Below, in pieces: positions 34,545 through 47,574 of a stretch of 64,000 nucleotides of DNA. Each line of letters opens with the position of its first letter. Within the stretch, counting starts at the first letter, position 1. The translations under genes and the position numbers were made by a program. Source of the DNA: Malaya genurostris (lineage: Eukaryota; Arthropoda; Insecta; Diptera; Culicidae); the NCBI RefSeq assembly GCF_030247185.1, contig NC_080572.1, positions 82,690,935 to 82,754,934 on the forward strand, read 5' to 3'. The notes beneath the pieces were generated by a model. That model saw only the letters and a list, made by a program, of their open reading frames with translations, ran no database searches and was not told where the DNA came from.

Positions 34545-34662
34545 AAGTGGTTAGAGAAGAGTGTAAACAACAGGATGCAGCCATAAGAATTGACAGATTC
34601 TGAACCATTGCGAAATGGCAGCGGTTTTTCGTTGCGTCCATACTTTCTAGTACAGTCTTTAT
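34545..34662 (-). mobile_element. Terminal fragment of a DD37E-type mariner
   Basis: About 118 bp matches 49900-50014 (end ..GCGTCCATACTTTCTAGTACAGTC versus GCGTCCATACTTACTGAGACAGTC). It consists of the inverted terminus plus 5' untranslated part of the transposon. Confidence 0.65.
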
Positions 34663-34689
34663 TCAAATACTCATAAAATCTTGTACGGC

Positions 34690-34885
34690 GCTTTTCGTGG
34701 AAATCTATATTTCCTTCTTTTCTTCCTCCGAATTTACTTCCTTTGGATGTTTCCGAAGCCCCTACTTCATGATGGCCCAGTGCCGCTTAATTAGCCGTAG
34801 TTTCGGTGCGTTCGGGGGATTGAAGTCCTTCGGCACGAAATTTACCTCCTTAGCCTTGTATCAATTCAAAACATCTTTCGAGTAA
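34690..34885 (-). pseudogene. C-terminal fragment of a DD37E-type mariner transposase
   Basis: The minus frame reads FVPKDFNPPNAPKLRLIKRHWAIMK followed by a stop, then GLRKHPKEVNSEEEKKE. In this clade the block is NPPNxPQLRPIExFWAxxK, the Glu being the third catalytic residue; here it is Lys. Premature stop and missing upstream parts show a relic. Confidence 0.6.
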
Positions 34886-34899
34886 TGGCACGACGTTAA

Positions 34900-35740
34900 A
34901 CTCAACCAAAAAAGCGACGGACATAACTGGCTGGATAAAAACGTTTTTCTTTTATATTTTTATTAAATTTGTTATTATAACCGAAAAACAATATACTATA
35001 AACTCACTTTTCTAGGACGCAATATTTTAATCATAAACCAAAATGATTTAGATTAATCAAACTCAAACTTACGAAGAAATGCACTATTTGAATTTTTTTA
35101 GTATGCTATTTGAAGGTATAGCAATAAACATTGTATATTGTCAAAAAAAAACATAAATAAAGTAATCATTAGTTTAGCATAAGGGAATGGCACAAACACG
35201 TTCATGATAGCGTTTCATTGCATTCATTTTTTCAAATGTTTCCATATTTCAAGACAAAGCCGATCATCGTAACAGTAATACGCCTGAAATTATATGCATC
35301 GAAGTTCGATGCGTTACACTCAAATTTCAGTACCATAAGTCAAAATAGTACTTTTTTGGAATGAACAAATTTTATTTTATGTTAAAGCGATTCTACTTTA
35401 AATAGTTCATGATCCGTGGACTTTTAATCATGGACACGAAAATACATTCGTTTCCCAAAATCACGGCTCATTTTGCTCAATTGCAGTTTAAAAATACTGC
35501 CCGTTTGTTGGAATTTGATTAATCGGAAGGTAATGAATTTACTTTCTTTCGATAATAGTTATACAACTGTGGATTAGCATTCACTCTGTGTCAGTTTGGC
35601 ACTGTCGATTGTTTCATTGTTAATAAATCATCGAATACCTGTCCGGATGCCATTTCTATCAAATATAATCTCTCTCTCTCTCTCTTTAATTATTTCTCCG
35701 TTAGTCCTAACTATATTTAAATCACTTCAGTAACTGTTTA
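34900..35740. other. AT-rich segment without recognised gene
   Basis: No gene or repeat recognised. A CT dinucleotide run lies near 35670-35686. Confidence 0.3.
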
Positions 35741-36860
35741 CCTTTACGTCCTCAGCACTGTCCGACATCCAAAATCAACTGCTTTCGTGTCACCTTCGAA
35801 ACCACCGTCATCCCACACAGCTTTCAAACGGACCCTTTGGATTCCTTCAGGCTATGCGAGTGAGGAAAACTGGATGTTTACACAGTGTTCCGCACTTGGC
35901 GAATCCACGGGTACTTGAAACTCTTTTTTTCTCTCTCTCAATGCGGTTGCTCGGTCTCCTCACAACACCATTGCCGACGCCGCTGCCATCGTCACCCACC
36001 GACCACCGGCAGCAACATTTGGATCTTGGTGTCCAGGCCAGCATCACCCATCAAAAGTTGGACCCAGAAACTCAACTTGGCAACCACCAACTAACCAAGG
36101 AGGCAAAGCTATCGTGTGCAACTTCATCATCGTCATCGAGTTGTAACATAAATAACATACATTTCATAAATGTTTATGTTTTCTGCGAGATATGATAGAT
36201 GTTCTCTGCGTTTGCGATCTTCTTGGAGTTGTCTTTCGCTTTCGACTGGTTCGAACTTCTCTGTCCTCGATCAAGAGACAAGTTGGATCCGTCGGTCGAG
36301 TCCCGGTCGGGCAGATCGTGATCGTCGTGTGTGACTCGCTGGACAGCACTTGATTATGCGCGTGCTCCACCGTGTCGACGTCGAACGGTTGGACTGAGGT
36401 TGTGGCAGCTGGGGAGAATTTCGGTCCCGAATCAGAACCGGACCGTCATCGTTGGAAATTGGCATTGGAATTCATAAATACGCATATAGATATAAATGAG
36501 ATGGGAATCTCGGTCTTTTCGGGGTTCGTCTGAAGGGATGCTCACGAGTATTGTTATGACAACAATTCAAACTCCGCAGCACGTCCCCACGGGGAGTGAG
36601 CGCACTGCAGTGCACTTAATGCACGGGAGCTCCGTACGTTTGATGATGATGAAGAAGCGCGGAAAGCGGAAAGGATGCGTTGGTGCTCCGAAGGTGCAGT
36701 TTGGAGGTTGGCCGATGATGGAATATTAATAATTGTGATATGATTCGTGAATTCCAGCGGAATTGGGAAAGTTGACTGAAGTGAGCTGGCTCTGATGTGC
36801 AGAGATGGGTCATCGAGGTTGCGACAAAGAAGTGGAACAATCGAGTTTTGTTCAGGAAGA
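35741..36860. other. GC-richer non-repeat island
   Basis: Composition like the 16.9-18.0 kb island. Overlapping frames of 60-113 codons on both strands (longest 35854-36195 plus) have no family motif, and TCATCATCGTCATCG-type trinucleotide runs inflate them. No gene is supported. Confidence 0.3.
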
Positions 36861-38040
36861 GGAGTAGAGCTGTTATGGATTTTTGGGAATTTTAATTCGA
36901 CAACTGATTCTTAACAAATTTAATGCTCGAGGTGGGTGATGAATTATTCATTTCGGACATTTTTAAAATTATAACTGAGAAGACAGCAACCCGAAACCTT
37001 ATTGTGAGAAATGTCAACGACTGGATTATTATTTTTTTTGACGAACCTTCGAAGGTCGTATGATTAAAATGCTACCAGAGCTAATCATAGTCTGACTTGT
37101 TGAAAATTTAGTTGTTTTATACGAATTTGTTTGGAAAATTGTGACTCAAAAACATGTTCCAAAATGTGTTGCAACGGCAATATTTTCAGGAGAAGTTATA
37201 TGCGAATAAGGTTGTTTAGTAATTTCTATTCGATTATGTTTCTCATCTAATTCTGAACACTATAATGCTGTTGATTTCGGTAAATTGCCAAAATTTATTA
37301 TGTATGCATGATTATCTATGTATTGTTATTTTTCAACCAATTGAATTGGCATAATGCGAAGATTCAATTTTGGAGGAGACATAAAGGCTAAAAACATAAC
37401 TCAGGCTGTGAGCAAACTTCTAAGGCGAAACATCAAAATCAATAAATTCGGAGCATTTTTACTCAGTTTATTGAAAAAATGTCGCCGCTCTTAATTTCTT
37501 TATGTAGTTACATGCCAAGAAAAAATCGTGTAAATTTGCGTCTTCCGAGACCGGCGTCGTTGAGCGTCTAAAATGACTCATTCTTACCATTGATCGAAAG
37601 CATATTTAATACAGACTGACATATTTTTAGGTGTTGAAACATAAACATTCTCATGCCTGCGTGTAAAACAGCCAAGGCACTTAGTTCTTGTAATTGCACG
37701 AGTTATGTTGTTATGAGTTAAATCATATGAAGATTTTCATATTTTTTGTTGTGTATTATTACAACTTTTTAGATCTTAAACTTCATTCACTACAGAGCAA
37801 TTCTACGCCAAATCGCCCAGAAACGGTAAAACTCTGGCACGACTCCCTTAAATTTGCATGAAACTTTTCGTGTGTGATCGGTATGGCAAACAAAGTATTT
37901 TTCACTGGTTTTGAGATTTTTTTTCACTCTAGACTAACTTTTGAAAAGGGCGTATGTGTTTCAAGTCATTTTTTTTTAAACAATCATAACCGAAGATCAG
38001 AAAATTGTTCGAAAAAAATATTCTTCGACGTCTCGACACT
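36861..38040. other. AT-rich segment, possible repeat fragments
   Basis: No gene. The stretch before the LINE (about 37800-38040), with ACTTTTGAAAAGGGCG, looks like interspersed repeat text but has no second copy here. Confidence 0.3.
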
Positions 38041-39798
38041 TAAGTCGAGACGAACGGTTTGTTGTCAGATACTCAGTTTGGCTTCCGTAGAAATAAAGGG
38101 ACGAATGATTGCCTTGAATTACTTTCGTCTGACATCCAAATTGCCTTCGCTCAAATGACATTTGTATTTTTAGACATTAAAAGAGCATTTGATTCAGTTT
38201 CCATTGGTGTTTCTTTAGACAAGCTCCATCAACATGGACTTCAAGCGATTATAAATAATTATTTGCAAAACCTTTTGTCATAGAAATGCATGTTGTTTTC
38301 ACATGGCGATTTTGCAACATTCAGAATTAGCTACATGGGTTTCCCGCAAGGCTTATGCCTCAGTCCGCTCCTCTATAATTTTTACATGAATGACATTGAC
38401 AGCTGTCTAGTAACCCCATGCACACTAAGACAATTGGCAGATGATGGCGTGGTTTCAGTTACTGGACCCAAAACTATTGATCTGCAAAAACCATAGCAAG
38501 ATACCTTAGATAACTTGTCCGTTTGGGCTGTTCATTTGGGTATCAAATTATCTGCGGAGAAAAAAGAGCTGGTCGTCATTTCAAGAAAGGATCTTTGTGG
38601 GGTGCTCATCCGGAAGTTCTAATAAAATTGTATCAGACAACGATACTTTCTGTGATGGACTATGGATGCGATTGCTTTCGTTCCGCTGCAAACTCTGATA
38701 TTATCAAACTGGAGCGAATTCAGTATCGTTGTTTGCGAATTGCTTTAGGCTGCATGCACTCAACACATACAATGAGTCTTGAAGTTCTGATGGGAGTTCT
38801 TCCATTGAAAGATCGTTTTTGGGAGCTTTTATCGCGACTGCTAATAAGACTTTATTTTTCGACACATCCATGCAGCGCGAAGTGCGTGGCATCCCGAACA
38901 CCTACGCTCGATGGAAATCCCAAAAATATTTACAAGTAAGTTCAGGCATATTGACTCTGAGAAAATATTTTACACGGACGGATCACGAACTGAAGAGATT
39001 ACTGGGTTTGGTATATTCCATAATAATCATCTCACATTATCTCCAAACCATTATATTCTCTTCACAGATAGCCTGAGTGCAATTGTAGCCATTCGCTCAA
39101 ACGCTGCTGAATCGTTTTTCTTGGGCAAAATAAAACAGTGCCTGAACGACTTATTGAATAATAATTATAAAATCACAACAGTTTGGGTCCCGGCTCATTG
39201 CTCCATTCCAGGCAATAAAAGAGCCGATATTTTAGCCAAACGTGGTGCTATTGAGGGTGAAATTTATGAGAGACCGACTGCTTTCAACGAATTCTACAGC
39301 GCGTCTCGCCAAAGAATACTTACCAGCTGGCAAGCTTCTTGGGATAAAGATGATCTGGGTCGAAGGATGCACTCAATTATTCCTAAAATATCGACTTCAG
39401 TAGGAACTTCATTCGTGTGATGTCCAGACTCATGTCCAATCATTACAAGTTAGATGCACATCTCCTTCGAATTGGACTTCCGAGACTAATAATTGTGCTT
39501 GTGACGAAGGCTGTCGCGATAGTGATCATGCCGTTTGGACATGCGTGGAGTATTGTGATGTCAGATCTCAACTAATAAATTCCTTGCGTACCCAAGGAAG
39601 ACTATCCAATGTCCCAGTTCGCGACATTCTTGCTTGTCGTGACCTTCCTTACATGAAACTTCTTTATCATTTCATTAAGTCAATTGGAGTTGAAATTTAA
39701 ATTTTATATTATGTTAGACTGTTTTCTCTTCCATTAGTTCAACCAATAGCCAACTATATGATATAGAATAAAAGTGATGAATTGATACAAAAAAAAAC
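38041..39798 (+). pseudogene. 5'-truncated I-type LINE with reverse transcriptase and RNase H
   Basis: Plus-strand blocks: LLSDTQFGFRRNKGTNDCL (38056-38114); FVFLDIKRAFDSVSI (about 38164); SYMGFPQGLCLSPLLYNFYM (about 38330); LRQLADDGVVSVTG (about 38430, catalytic ADD); YQTTILSVMDYGCDCF (about 38630); RNase H with FYTDGSRTEE (about 38966), LFTDSLSAI (about 39058) and WVPAHCSIPGNKRADILAKRG (about 39184); then a Cys/His C terminus NCACDEGCRDSDHAVWTC (about 39490). It ends SIGVEI-stop at 39700, with an A-rich tail near 39790. Deletions remove the RT thumb (about 38580) and the RNase H segment carrying the catalytic Glu (about 39030), and a stop lies at 38281. RNase H places it near the I clade. 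Confidence 0.85.
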
Positions 39799-40588
39799 CT
39801 GAAATAGTTATAAAAAAATTAAATTATATTAGTAGCTTAAATTTGTCACGCATTCTCAATGAAAGAAACCATTCCAACAGTCTCATTTTCAATGTTTTAC
39901 TGTCTCATTCGTAAATGACCGACACCAGAACAAACGAAGAGAGACGAAGCATTTTCGTTTCTCATCGAAAAAATGCCAACGTCTGTGACAAGACGAAACT
40001 AAACTAACGTCTTCAGGTAGCAACAGCAGAATTTCAATTCTCATTCTTTCATCGATGTATTGAAAATCTGTGACGCTTGGCTATAAAAAGTGACTAAAAT
40101 ATGACAAATCGAGGTAATTACATCCCAGAACTTCTTTGGAAACCAAAAGTACTACAAATTCGAGCACCAACAGTTAAAACTTATTGTGAAACCTGTTTCT
40201 GTCGTTTTCAATTCTCACAGCTTTGGTTGATTATCGACACTGCATACTATGGGATTTTCACTGAAAACTGCAAATGACTGAAAGGGCAAATGAAAGAAAA
40301 AACATAATTTTGAAACTACTCTCCCGCTTAAATTTATTGACAGGACTTGGATTTCGTTCTCATAGTTTGCAAGCGAAGCTGAGAGTGACAGTAATTTTTT
40401 GTCATTTTCGTCTATTTTTCAGTCAATGAAAATAACTTTTACTAGCTCTGGTTATAAGACCATGTACAAAATAAATGTATTTTATTTAATGTAATTTATA
40501 ATAGGAAATCGCTTGAAAAAACAGTGTTTAGATTAACTAATGAATACCAACATACTAATATGATATCCGAAATGTATTAGGTTTAAAT
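39799..40588. other. Segment without recognised gene
   Basis: AT-rich; short words such as GACGAAAC and TCTCATTTTC recur, suggesting repeat remnants. Nothing assignable. Confidence 0.3.
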
Positions 40589-41292
40589 CAAGCATGGCTT
40601 TTATCGTATCAAAGAACGCTCACCAGCAACTATTCACACGATTGAATCAGTGCCATCAAAGAGAGACGGATATCATCGCAGCAACAACTAAACCGGCATG
40701 GTTCATTTAACATAGAATAGACACCAGTGCGAAAGCGATTTTCTCTCGATGACCTGTCTGAGCATCACGGGTTAGCACGCTGCTGTGGGGATCCTCTCTG
40801 AAGCAACAAACGGTCGCTTATTCTCGTTTCGCTATCCGATTCTATACAGGCAGTTGATAATTGCGATAGAATCATTTTACTATTGCCGTTTATTCTAACT
40901 ATGTGCATATAACCTTTGTGTAAGTTGTGTCTATGAAAATGTCTGTGAATGCTCCACACAAGGGTTTTGAAATATTGCAACATAGTATGAGAATCATCAA
41001 GTTGAATCATCGATTCGATTTTCTGCGATAATTGTCAACTTGCGATTCTCTCTTGGGAAATTCCACACAGCAACGATCATTATCAGACTGTAAATTTTCT
41101 AAGGGCCGTGAAATACTCAGAGAATGAAGTGGAGCGAAGAAATGTATAAAAATTCTCTCGCGGTTCATGCATTGAGAGACTCGAGTTCATGTAGCATCTT
41201 CTACCGGATTGAAAATGTTGTATACAATATAGATAGCAATATAGCAGCTTCTGTCAAATTTTCAAAAGTCAATATTTCAATCACCAACACTG
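40589..41292 (-). mobile_element. hAT-like element H1, copy 3
   Basis: 704 bp in opposite orientation to copies 1 and 2, with ends CAAGCATGG and CCAACACTG. Flanks GTTTAAAT (40581-40588) and GTTTAAAG (41293-41300) match at 7 of 8 positions. It preserves the uninterrupted sequence where the SINE entered copy 2. Confidence 0.8.
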
Positions 41293-41300
41293 GTTTAAAG

Positions 41301-42199
41301 TACTATGTATTGTCGATGCCACGGCGAAGAACAACTTATGTATAATGCCTATGAAATAAACGAATTTATGGGAAAAAATTATAACTGAAAATCTACAGAT
41401 TCTATAAAATTGCGTCTATTTTAAAAATTTCAATTTAAAAAAAGTATACACAAATCTTCCGATTTTTCAAAAAAAATAACAAAAAAATCAGTAAATAACC
41501 GCATGATTTTACTTATTTTATACCACAAAAAAGTTACAAGAAAACTATTGAGTGTTTAGAAAAGTTGAAGAGATGATTGATGAAAATGTTTACTGGAGAA
41601 AAACTTTTTAACGACTTTTGAATCGTTTTTAGAATTTTTTTGACACAATTATTTGTTTGTGCAATGCAATATTATTCTCCAATCTACGAATAAAAGCCCA
41701 TAGCTTTTTCCTATTTTTTTTTTGAATCCTTATGAAGTTTTGAACAAATTCTTCTTTGACCTCAAGACAATGGGAGCAGTTGTTTTCGAGATATTTTGAA
41801 AACAAATTCTAAAAGATATCACTGGCTTGTAAAAATACACCTTTTTTATAAACAAGGTGCGGTTTTTTTTAATCAATAATAAGGCGGACTGTATTCAAGC
41901 TACAATGTACAATATTGAAGATGTGATTTGCAAAAAATAATAAGATAATTGTCGTTTTGCAAACCATATTTATTATTTAACATCGGTCAATACTTATTAC
42001 AGTTACATATTTTGATAATCTTAGTAATTAAAAACGTCAATTTTAAACTTTTACTAACCTTTAAAGTTTTTTCGCAGATTGATATATAATATGATAGCTC
42101 ATTTCTGTGTCTGTTAAAAATAATTTCGCAGCAATCTTGTTTTCTGTAATTGGAATGAAGCAATTATATTTTTGTTATCCCTAAATCATTTTCGTTTGC
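41301..42199. other. AT-rich segment, no gene
   Basis: Very AT-rich; may include flanks of the fragment that follows. Nothing recognised. Confidence 0.3.
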
Positions 42200-42515
42200 T
42201 AATAAATATCTTTCCATTCACCATCGTCATATTCCTCTTGTGACATATAACAAAACGAGATTGCTGTGAAATTATATTGTATCCTTTTAGGAGCTCAATC
42301 GTATAAAGCTTTCGCATTTGTTATTGGATGTACATGCTCTCGCGCAGAGAGTTGCCATTCTGTTGCCATTCTGTTCAATGATCCACCAATTGCATTACAT
42401 GGTCCCTTACCGTGCGAGGTTGCGAAGAAATGCCACTCCGTATCAATGTTGCATTTTATTTCAAATTTACTGAGTCTCGCGATTTTTTTTTCTATTTTTC
42501 TATTGTTAAGCTTTG
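42200..42515 (-). pseudogene. Second fragment of the HGKGPCD-family protein
   Basis: The minus-strand frame reads RLSKFEIKCNIDTEW, then HFFATSHGKGPCNAIGG, then NRMATEWQLSAREHV, HPITNAKALYD and a stop, followed in the same frame by APKRIQYNFTAIS. It aligns block by block with the 5607-6032 fragment (WNFQATAHGQGPCDGAGG...KRMA). The Asp of GPCD is Asn here. This fragment keeps the more family-like HGKG. An in-frame stop and lack of upstream blocks show a relic. No inverted arms like those of element A were recognised around it. Confidence 0.6.
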
Positions 42516-43800
42516 TTACTACAAATCATTAAATTTTGCAATATACAAAATATTTTTATAAAAGGGAACACGTAGAGCAAATAAAAAGCAACCAAGTAAG
42601 CAAGCTTAGTTTCTCTTCCGAATGTTGTGAAACGATCACAAATATATTCTTTACTATTCCAGTAATATTTCACATTGTAGTGAATTAGTTTAAATATTTT
42701 AGTAACTAAGTTAAGAAATATGAACGATTACGGAGTCGAATTACGGGGATAACAAGAAAAGTTTTATATCATGATATTTGTAGCAAATTTTCAAATATTT
42801 ATTCTAGTTGCCAAAATATTGGGAGGGCATGGCCACTTCAGTAAATCTTTTGGAGGAGCAAAAAGTGAGCGCTGCGCCTTATTCCTCGACTACCATTCTT
42901 ACAGCGCCTAATTCTCATCGTTTTTTTTTGCTTCGATACTCGGTTACAAAATCCTCTAAATCATGGCACCTTCATTTAAGAAAAGCTAATAATTCACTTC
43001 CAGACCCAAACAATCACGCCACCATGAAGTCGTTCAACTGAGACCTAAAATGTGCAATTGAATCCATGACTCATGAGTAGTTAGTTCAATATGAAATTTC
43101 TATCCTACGTAATATTTCAAACGTAAATGTTGCGAACGGAAATTCGGTTTAAAAAAATTCAAGCTTTCGGTTAGTGAAGCCACGGGGATTAATCAAAATA
43201 AATCTAATATTTCATGGAATTCTTTTACACAATGCTTCGCATCCTGTTTACTATGATTCGATAACCATTTACATCGTTGATCAGAATTTTTCGGTTCTCA
43301 TTTAGTTCAACACGCTAGTGAAGCCTTATAAGCGCTGGTCATTTTGAGCAATCCGCATATTTTATGCTTGAAATTTTCTAGTATATACGATAATAAATTC
43401 GATGGCCGTCCTCACATTAGCATAAACAGATGCGTCTTTTTCAAGCAAGCTAGTCCGAAAACAAAATGTAACGTGATAGTTCTCAGATTTTTCGTGAGAT
43501 AGATAACATTAGATTCCACACTCACTCTGAAACATCGCACCTCCATTGATTTTCTGTTCGAACCAGTATGTATCTTTCCCGAATCACAATTCAATTAGAT
43601 AGGAAACTCGGACACTCGAGGGCGCTGAATATACATACACATATGTGTAAGACGTCTTTCCTTCGCACATTTGTTTGCTGCCGTCTAGGAAGAAGGGTCC
43701 ATTTCTCCTACTGGTTTTCCCTTCGGTCACCATCCCATGGTAAATACCACACGACCGGAAGTACATATGTGGAAAGCCCTGGTACAACTTTCACTTTTCC
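42516..43800. other. Segment without recognised gene
   Basis: Short frames on both strands without family features. Confidence 0.3.
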
Positions 43801-44700
43801 CTCCAGCCATTGATTTTATCTCCGGGTAGTCTTATGTGAACCTGACCGGCCTCCTGGTTGAACATTTGCACGGTGCAACCCTTTTCGGACCGGCAAAATG
43901 TTCGTTCCCTAGCATGTGTGACTGTTCTTCCATCTAGCCAAACTAATCTCATTCTGGAAGCTTACTACTGGCTAGTCGTCACACAAGTTGGCGGAATCTA
44001 TTTCTAAAACTATTGCAATAGGTAGCCTAGCTCTGCAGTGTGCCTCCCCCACACTGTGGACAACCCGATCGCACTGACCCTAAACTATCCGAGCTATTCT
44101 AATATAGTACAAGTAGCCAAGAACTCATGTTTCTAGAAGAGGACAATCCGCATCGAAATCAACCCAAGACCATCCGACAGTCTGTCCGAAGAAATCAAGC
44201 CAACCCCCACTCCTTCCTCATTTGTCTGAGACGTGCCAACCGGACAAGGCGAAGCCCGTCCGGAAAATCTTCCTATGTACACATGGTGAAAGCGGACCGC
44301 ACTGTATCATCATCACCCCGCAGCCTGCAGGAGGAGGAGGAGGACGACGACGACGACGACGACGACTCCATTTTTCGTTGCCACCAGGCAGTAGGATGTG
44401 TACAAAAACGCTCAAACGAGAAAGAGGACGAATAACATCATTTCCCAAGGATTTCACTATTACCGCGTGTCGAGTGTGGGACTCTGGCGGGTTGCTTTTT
44501 GCCAACGATGTCTTTCGGTTCTGTTGACTCGAGGGTTTGTCGGAAGAATGGGTTTTTGCCCTTCGGGTTTGGGTGGTGGGATGCCTCTCGCCAGGTGGAA
44601 GCACTCAACTGATGAAATCCTAAAACCAGATTTTCTCCATTATATGTGCTAATACAAAAAAAAAATCCGTGAAAATTACGGCAGTTTACTGAACCCATAG
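43801..44700. other. GC-richer island with a GAG/GAC trinucleotide run
   Basis: Overlapping frames of 84-128 codons on both strands, none with a recognised domain. The run GAGGAGGAGGAGGACGACGA (44330-44366) encodes the acidic or arginine-rich stretches seen in those frames. No gene is supported. Confidence 0.35.
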
Positions 44701-47570
44701 ATGCATCTGAGGGACCGTTATAACATGACTATCGCCGGCTGCAAGAAAGACGGTTCCTCTGGATTAGATTCACCACCCCAATCACAGAACTAACAGGTTT
44801 TTCTTACCCAACAGAAGCAATTTAACAAGGCAACGTATTCAAAAACTGAATGCATCATACTTTCGCGTTTATATATTTCGACTGATTCGAAAGCTCCAGG
44901 TTCCGTAGTAGGGGTACCATCGCCTTTCGTAAAGGACCAACACTTCTCTAACAGCTTTACTAATCCGTTCATTTTCCCACATACAATTCATCGACTTTCT
45001 AGCCGATTCACTCGTTAAGCTTTTGTATGAATCATATTTCAACTGAATATTATAACTGGAAAAGAAATGGGGTAGTTGACGAGTTTTCTGCTGTCAATAA
45101 AACTATATGCAATCGATTTGTTAGACTTTTTTACATCGGAAACACTCTATTCGCTCTTCTGCAAGTTCTTCGGTTTTATGTTATATAGTTAAGCTTGAAT
45201 ACAATGCAGTATAAAAAGGGAATTTGGGTTAAAATGAACATGATAGCGTTTCGTGCTGTCTTTCTAAGTACATGGCATCGATTTTACTGACCATTTTACA
45301 CCAAAAAAGTGCTTTGTGGTCAGCTGTATCATGCCTTCAAAAAAATCTTCGCGTTTTTGGTCCATTTTGCCCCACTGTACAGTGGTGCTAGCCCAAGTAG
45401 CAAATGTAACTTATTGAAATTTCAAGAGGTTCTACAGTTGTCTTAGAATTATTTTTTATGTTAGATATGTTCAAAAATTTTTTTAAATATATTAAAATCG
45501 GTTGTGCAACTTATACCTGTTAAGTTTTACGATAATACCGAAAAAATCACTATAGAACAATTTAAAGTACATCTAGAACAATTGTGCAGCAAATCACCAA
45601 CTTGCCCACGTTGCACTAGTAGTTATAGAAGCTCTGCCAAAATTTTCACATCGTCATGCAAAAACGAAGTAACTAAAACAATTGTTCAACTTATCAAAAA
45701 AAATTCCAAATGGCTTTCATAATTGTATCGGACTCAATATATGCCGAAATGACTGTATATTTCTTGTGAAGAAAAAAATAGTGAAATTATGCTCTCCGCA
45801 AGGCAAAAACTGATAAGCCGAATTGAAAACCTCGCAGTAAAAACTATTTTTCTGCTGAGCCCGCATTGTCTTGATCGCCTCATGAAATTTTAGGTCAGTG
45901 TGTACAGTTTTCTTTATTTTTAGAAAAACAAATCGGAACTTGCAAATAAGTTGTACCAGATTTATCTGCTTGAAATGAACGTAAAACTTGCCGACCTGAG
46001 AATATTATCATAGAAGTTTCAGAAATACAGCATTACATACGCAATGAAAACAAAAATCAAATCAGATAATTTGTATTCGGTTTTCATCTCGCGAAAAAAT
46101 GAGCAGACCTGACATCACTTTTCAATAATATTGAACGAAAAGTTAAGTTCATCATAGTTACTCTCATAGTAATATATTACCGATTGAGCAACTTGTTCTT
46201 GCAACTAAAGCACATAGGCTCACCAAAATAATACCTACATTGCGTATCACAAATGTCGGGTTCACTAAGATGAATGATCAAACTGTATTGTTGTTTAAGT
46301 CAACTAGTTTGATAAAAATAAAAACAACTATTTTGATAAAAATAAAAACAAAAATTTACCGTTTCAATATTTACATGTTTATATTTCCTTTTATTTAGGT
46401 AAAGTAAATCATTACGTTGGGTGAACCATTTTCTTTTCAACACACTGTTACCCTCGATACCATATTGGAAAATATTGAAGTAAAATTCATTTCAAGATTT
46501 TTCATATTAATTGAAACATCAATATGATCAAAATCGTCTGAAAAGGTGTATGAATGTTTGATAGCTTTCTTATACATATTTCAAACACTATCTCGATCAT
46601 ATTCATTGAAAAGAATAGATTGTTATTTTCATAGAAATTGATGTGCAATCATCAAAACACGTACATTCAAAGGCGCTTGAAAACTTCAGGCGTACGAATA
46701 CATGTTTCACCATAAAAATGCAGTTCGTTGTCGATTTTCTATTTGATAAAACATACAAGATCAATTCTACAATATGTAGTATTACCATTGATTTATGTGC
46801 AGAATATTTTATAGTTCCATGTTTGTGTTACGAGCAGTTGTATTGAAAATCAAATGTGAAACTGTTTTTGTAAACATCAATTCAATTCTTGTTTACATTA
46901 CGTAGTAGTTCATTGGATTTACTGTTAGACTAGCAGACACCTTTTTCCTAACTTTGCCAAACTCTTGAACGACTTCGACCTCCGAGACATCCTAAGATGG
47001 GCCATCGCCGTAATAGCTAAACGGCAATGTATTTTGTTTGTCGTTTTTTGATATACTTACTGAAAACTGGAATCTCAGTTAGTTGAGTTTTTCACTTTCC
47101 GACAGATAAATGCATGCCCGCAATAATTGCTGTTATAAAACGGTACCAATAGATTCGTGATCTCCTAAAATGAACTTTCATCGAACTGAACTGGCACAGA
47201 AGACAGCAAAGGCAAACACATCGAAGCAAGTGTAGGGGAAAGTCGTATGAAGCGTCACTGTCGGCTAGAACGCTCTTTTTCCTTTTTAAGCATTCAAGAC
47301 TTTTCTAAACAAATGTTTTATCAATCAATACTATCTTTCCGTAGGATCTCTCTACTAAACAAGTTTGACAGTTGTCGTTTGCTGTAAAATATGAATACAC
47401 TGAAATTTTCATTTGGTAGCTTATCAATGTAAGATTTTGCGATCACCTAATAAATATTTCATCCGTATAAAACGTCTAATAGTCGGTTACTATTAAATAA
47501 CTAGCATTTAGCAGTGCTAATGTCTCTATTCATGGCTTAAAAATGTAAAGAAACTAAGCCATATCTTTGA
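44701..47570. other. AT-rich segment without recognised gene
   Basis: A short direct duplication of TTTTGATAAAAATAAAAACA occurs near 46308-46350. A pyrimidine-rich TTTATTTAG|GTAAAG at 46393-46404 resembles, weakly, a recursive splice site. The 72-codon frame at 45504-45722 is not recognised. Confidence 0.3.
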
Positions 47571-47574
47571 TATA

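Noticed and set aside
44127..44604. Overlapping frames with poly-Asp or poly-Arg tracts
   Set aside because: Caused by the GAG/GAC trinucleotide run; frames on both strands look equally plausible and none has a domain.
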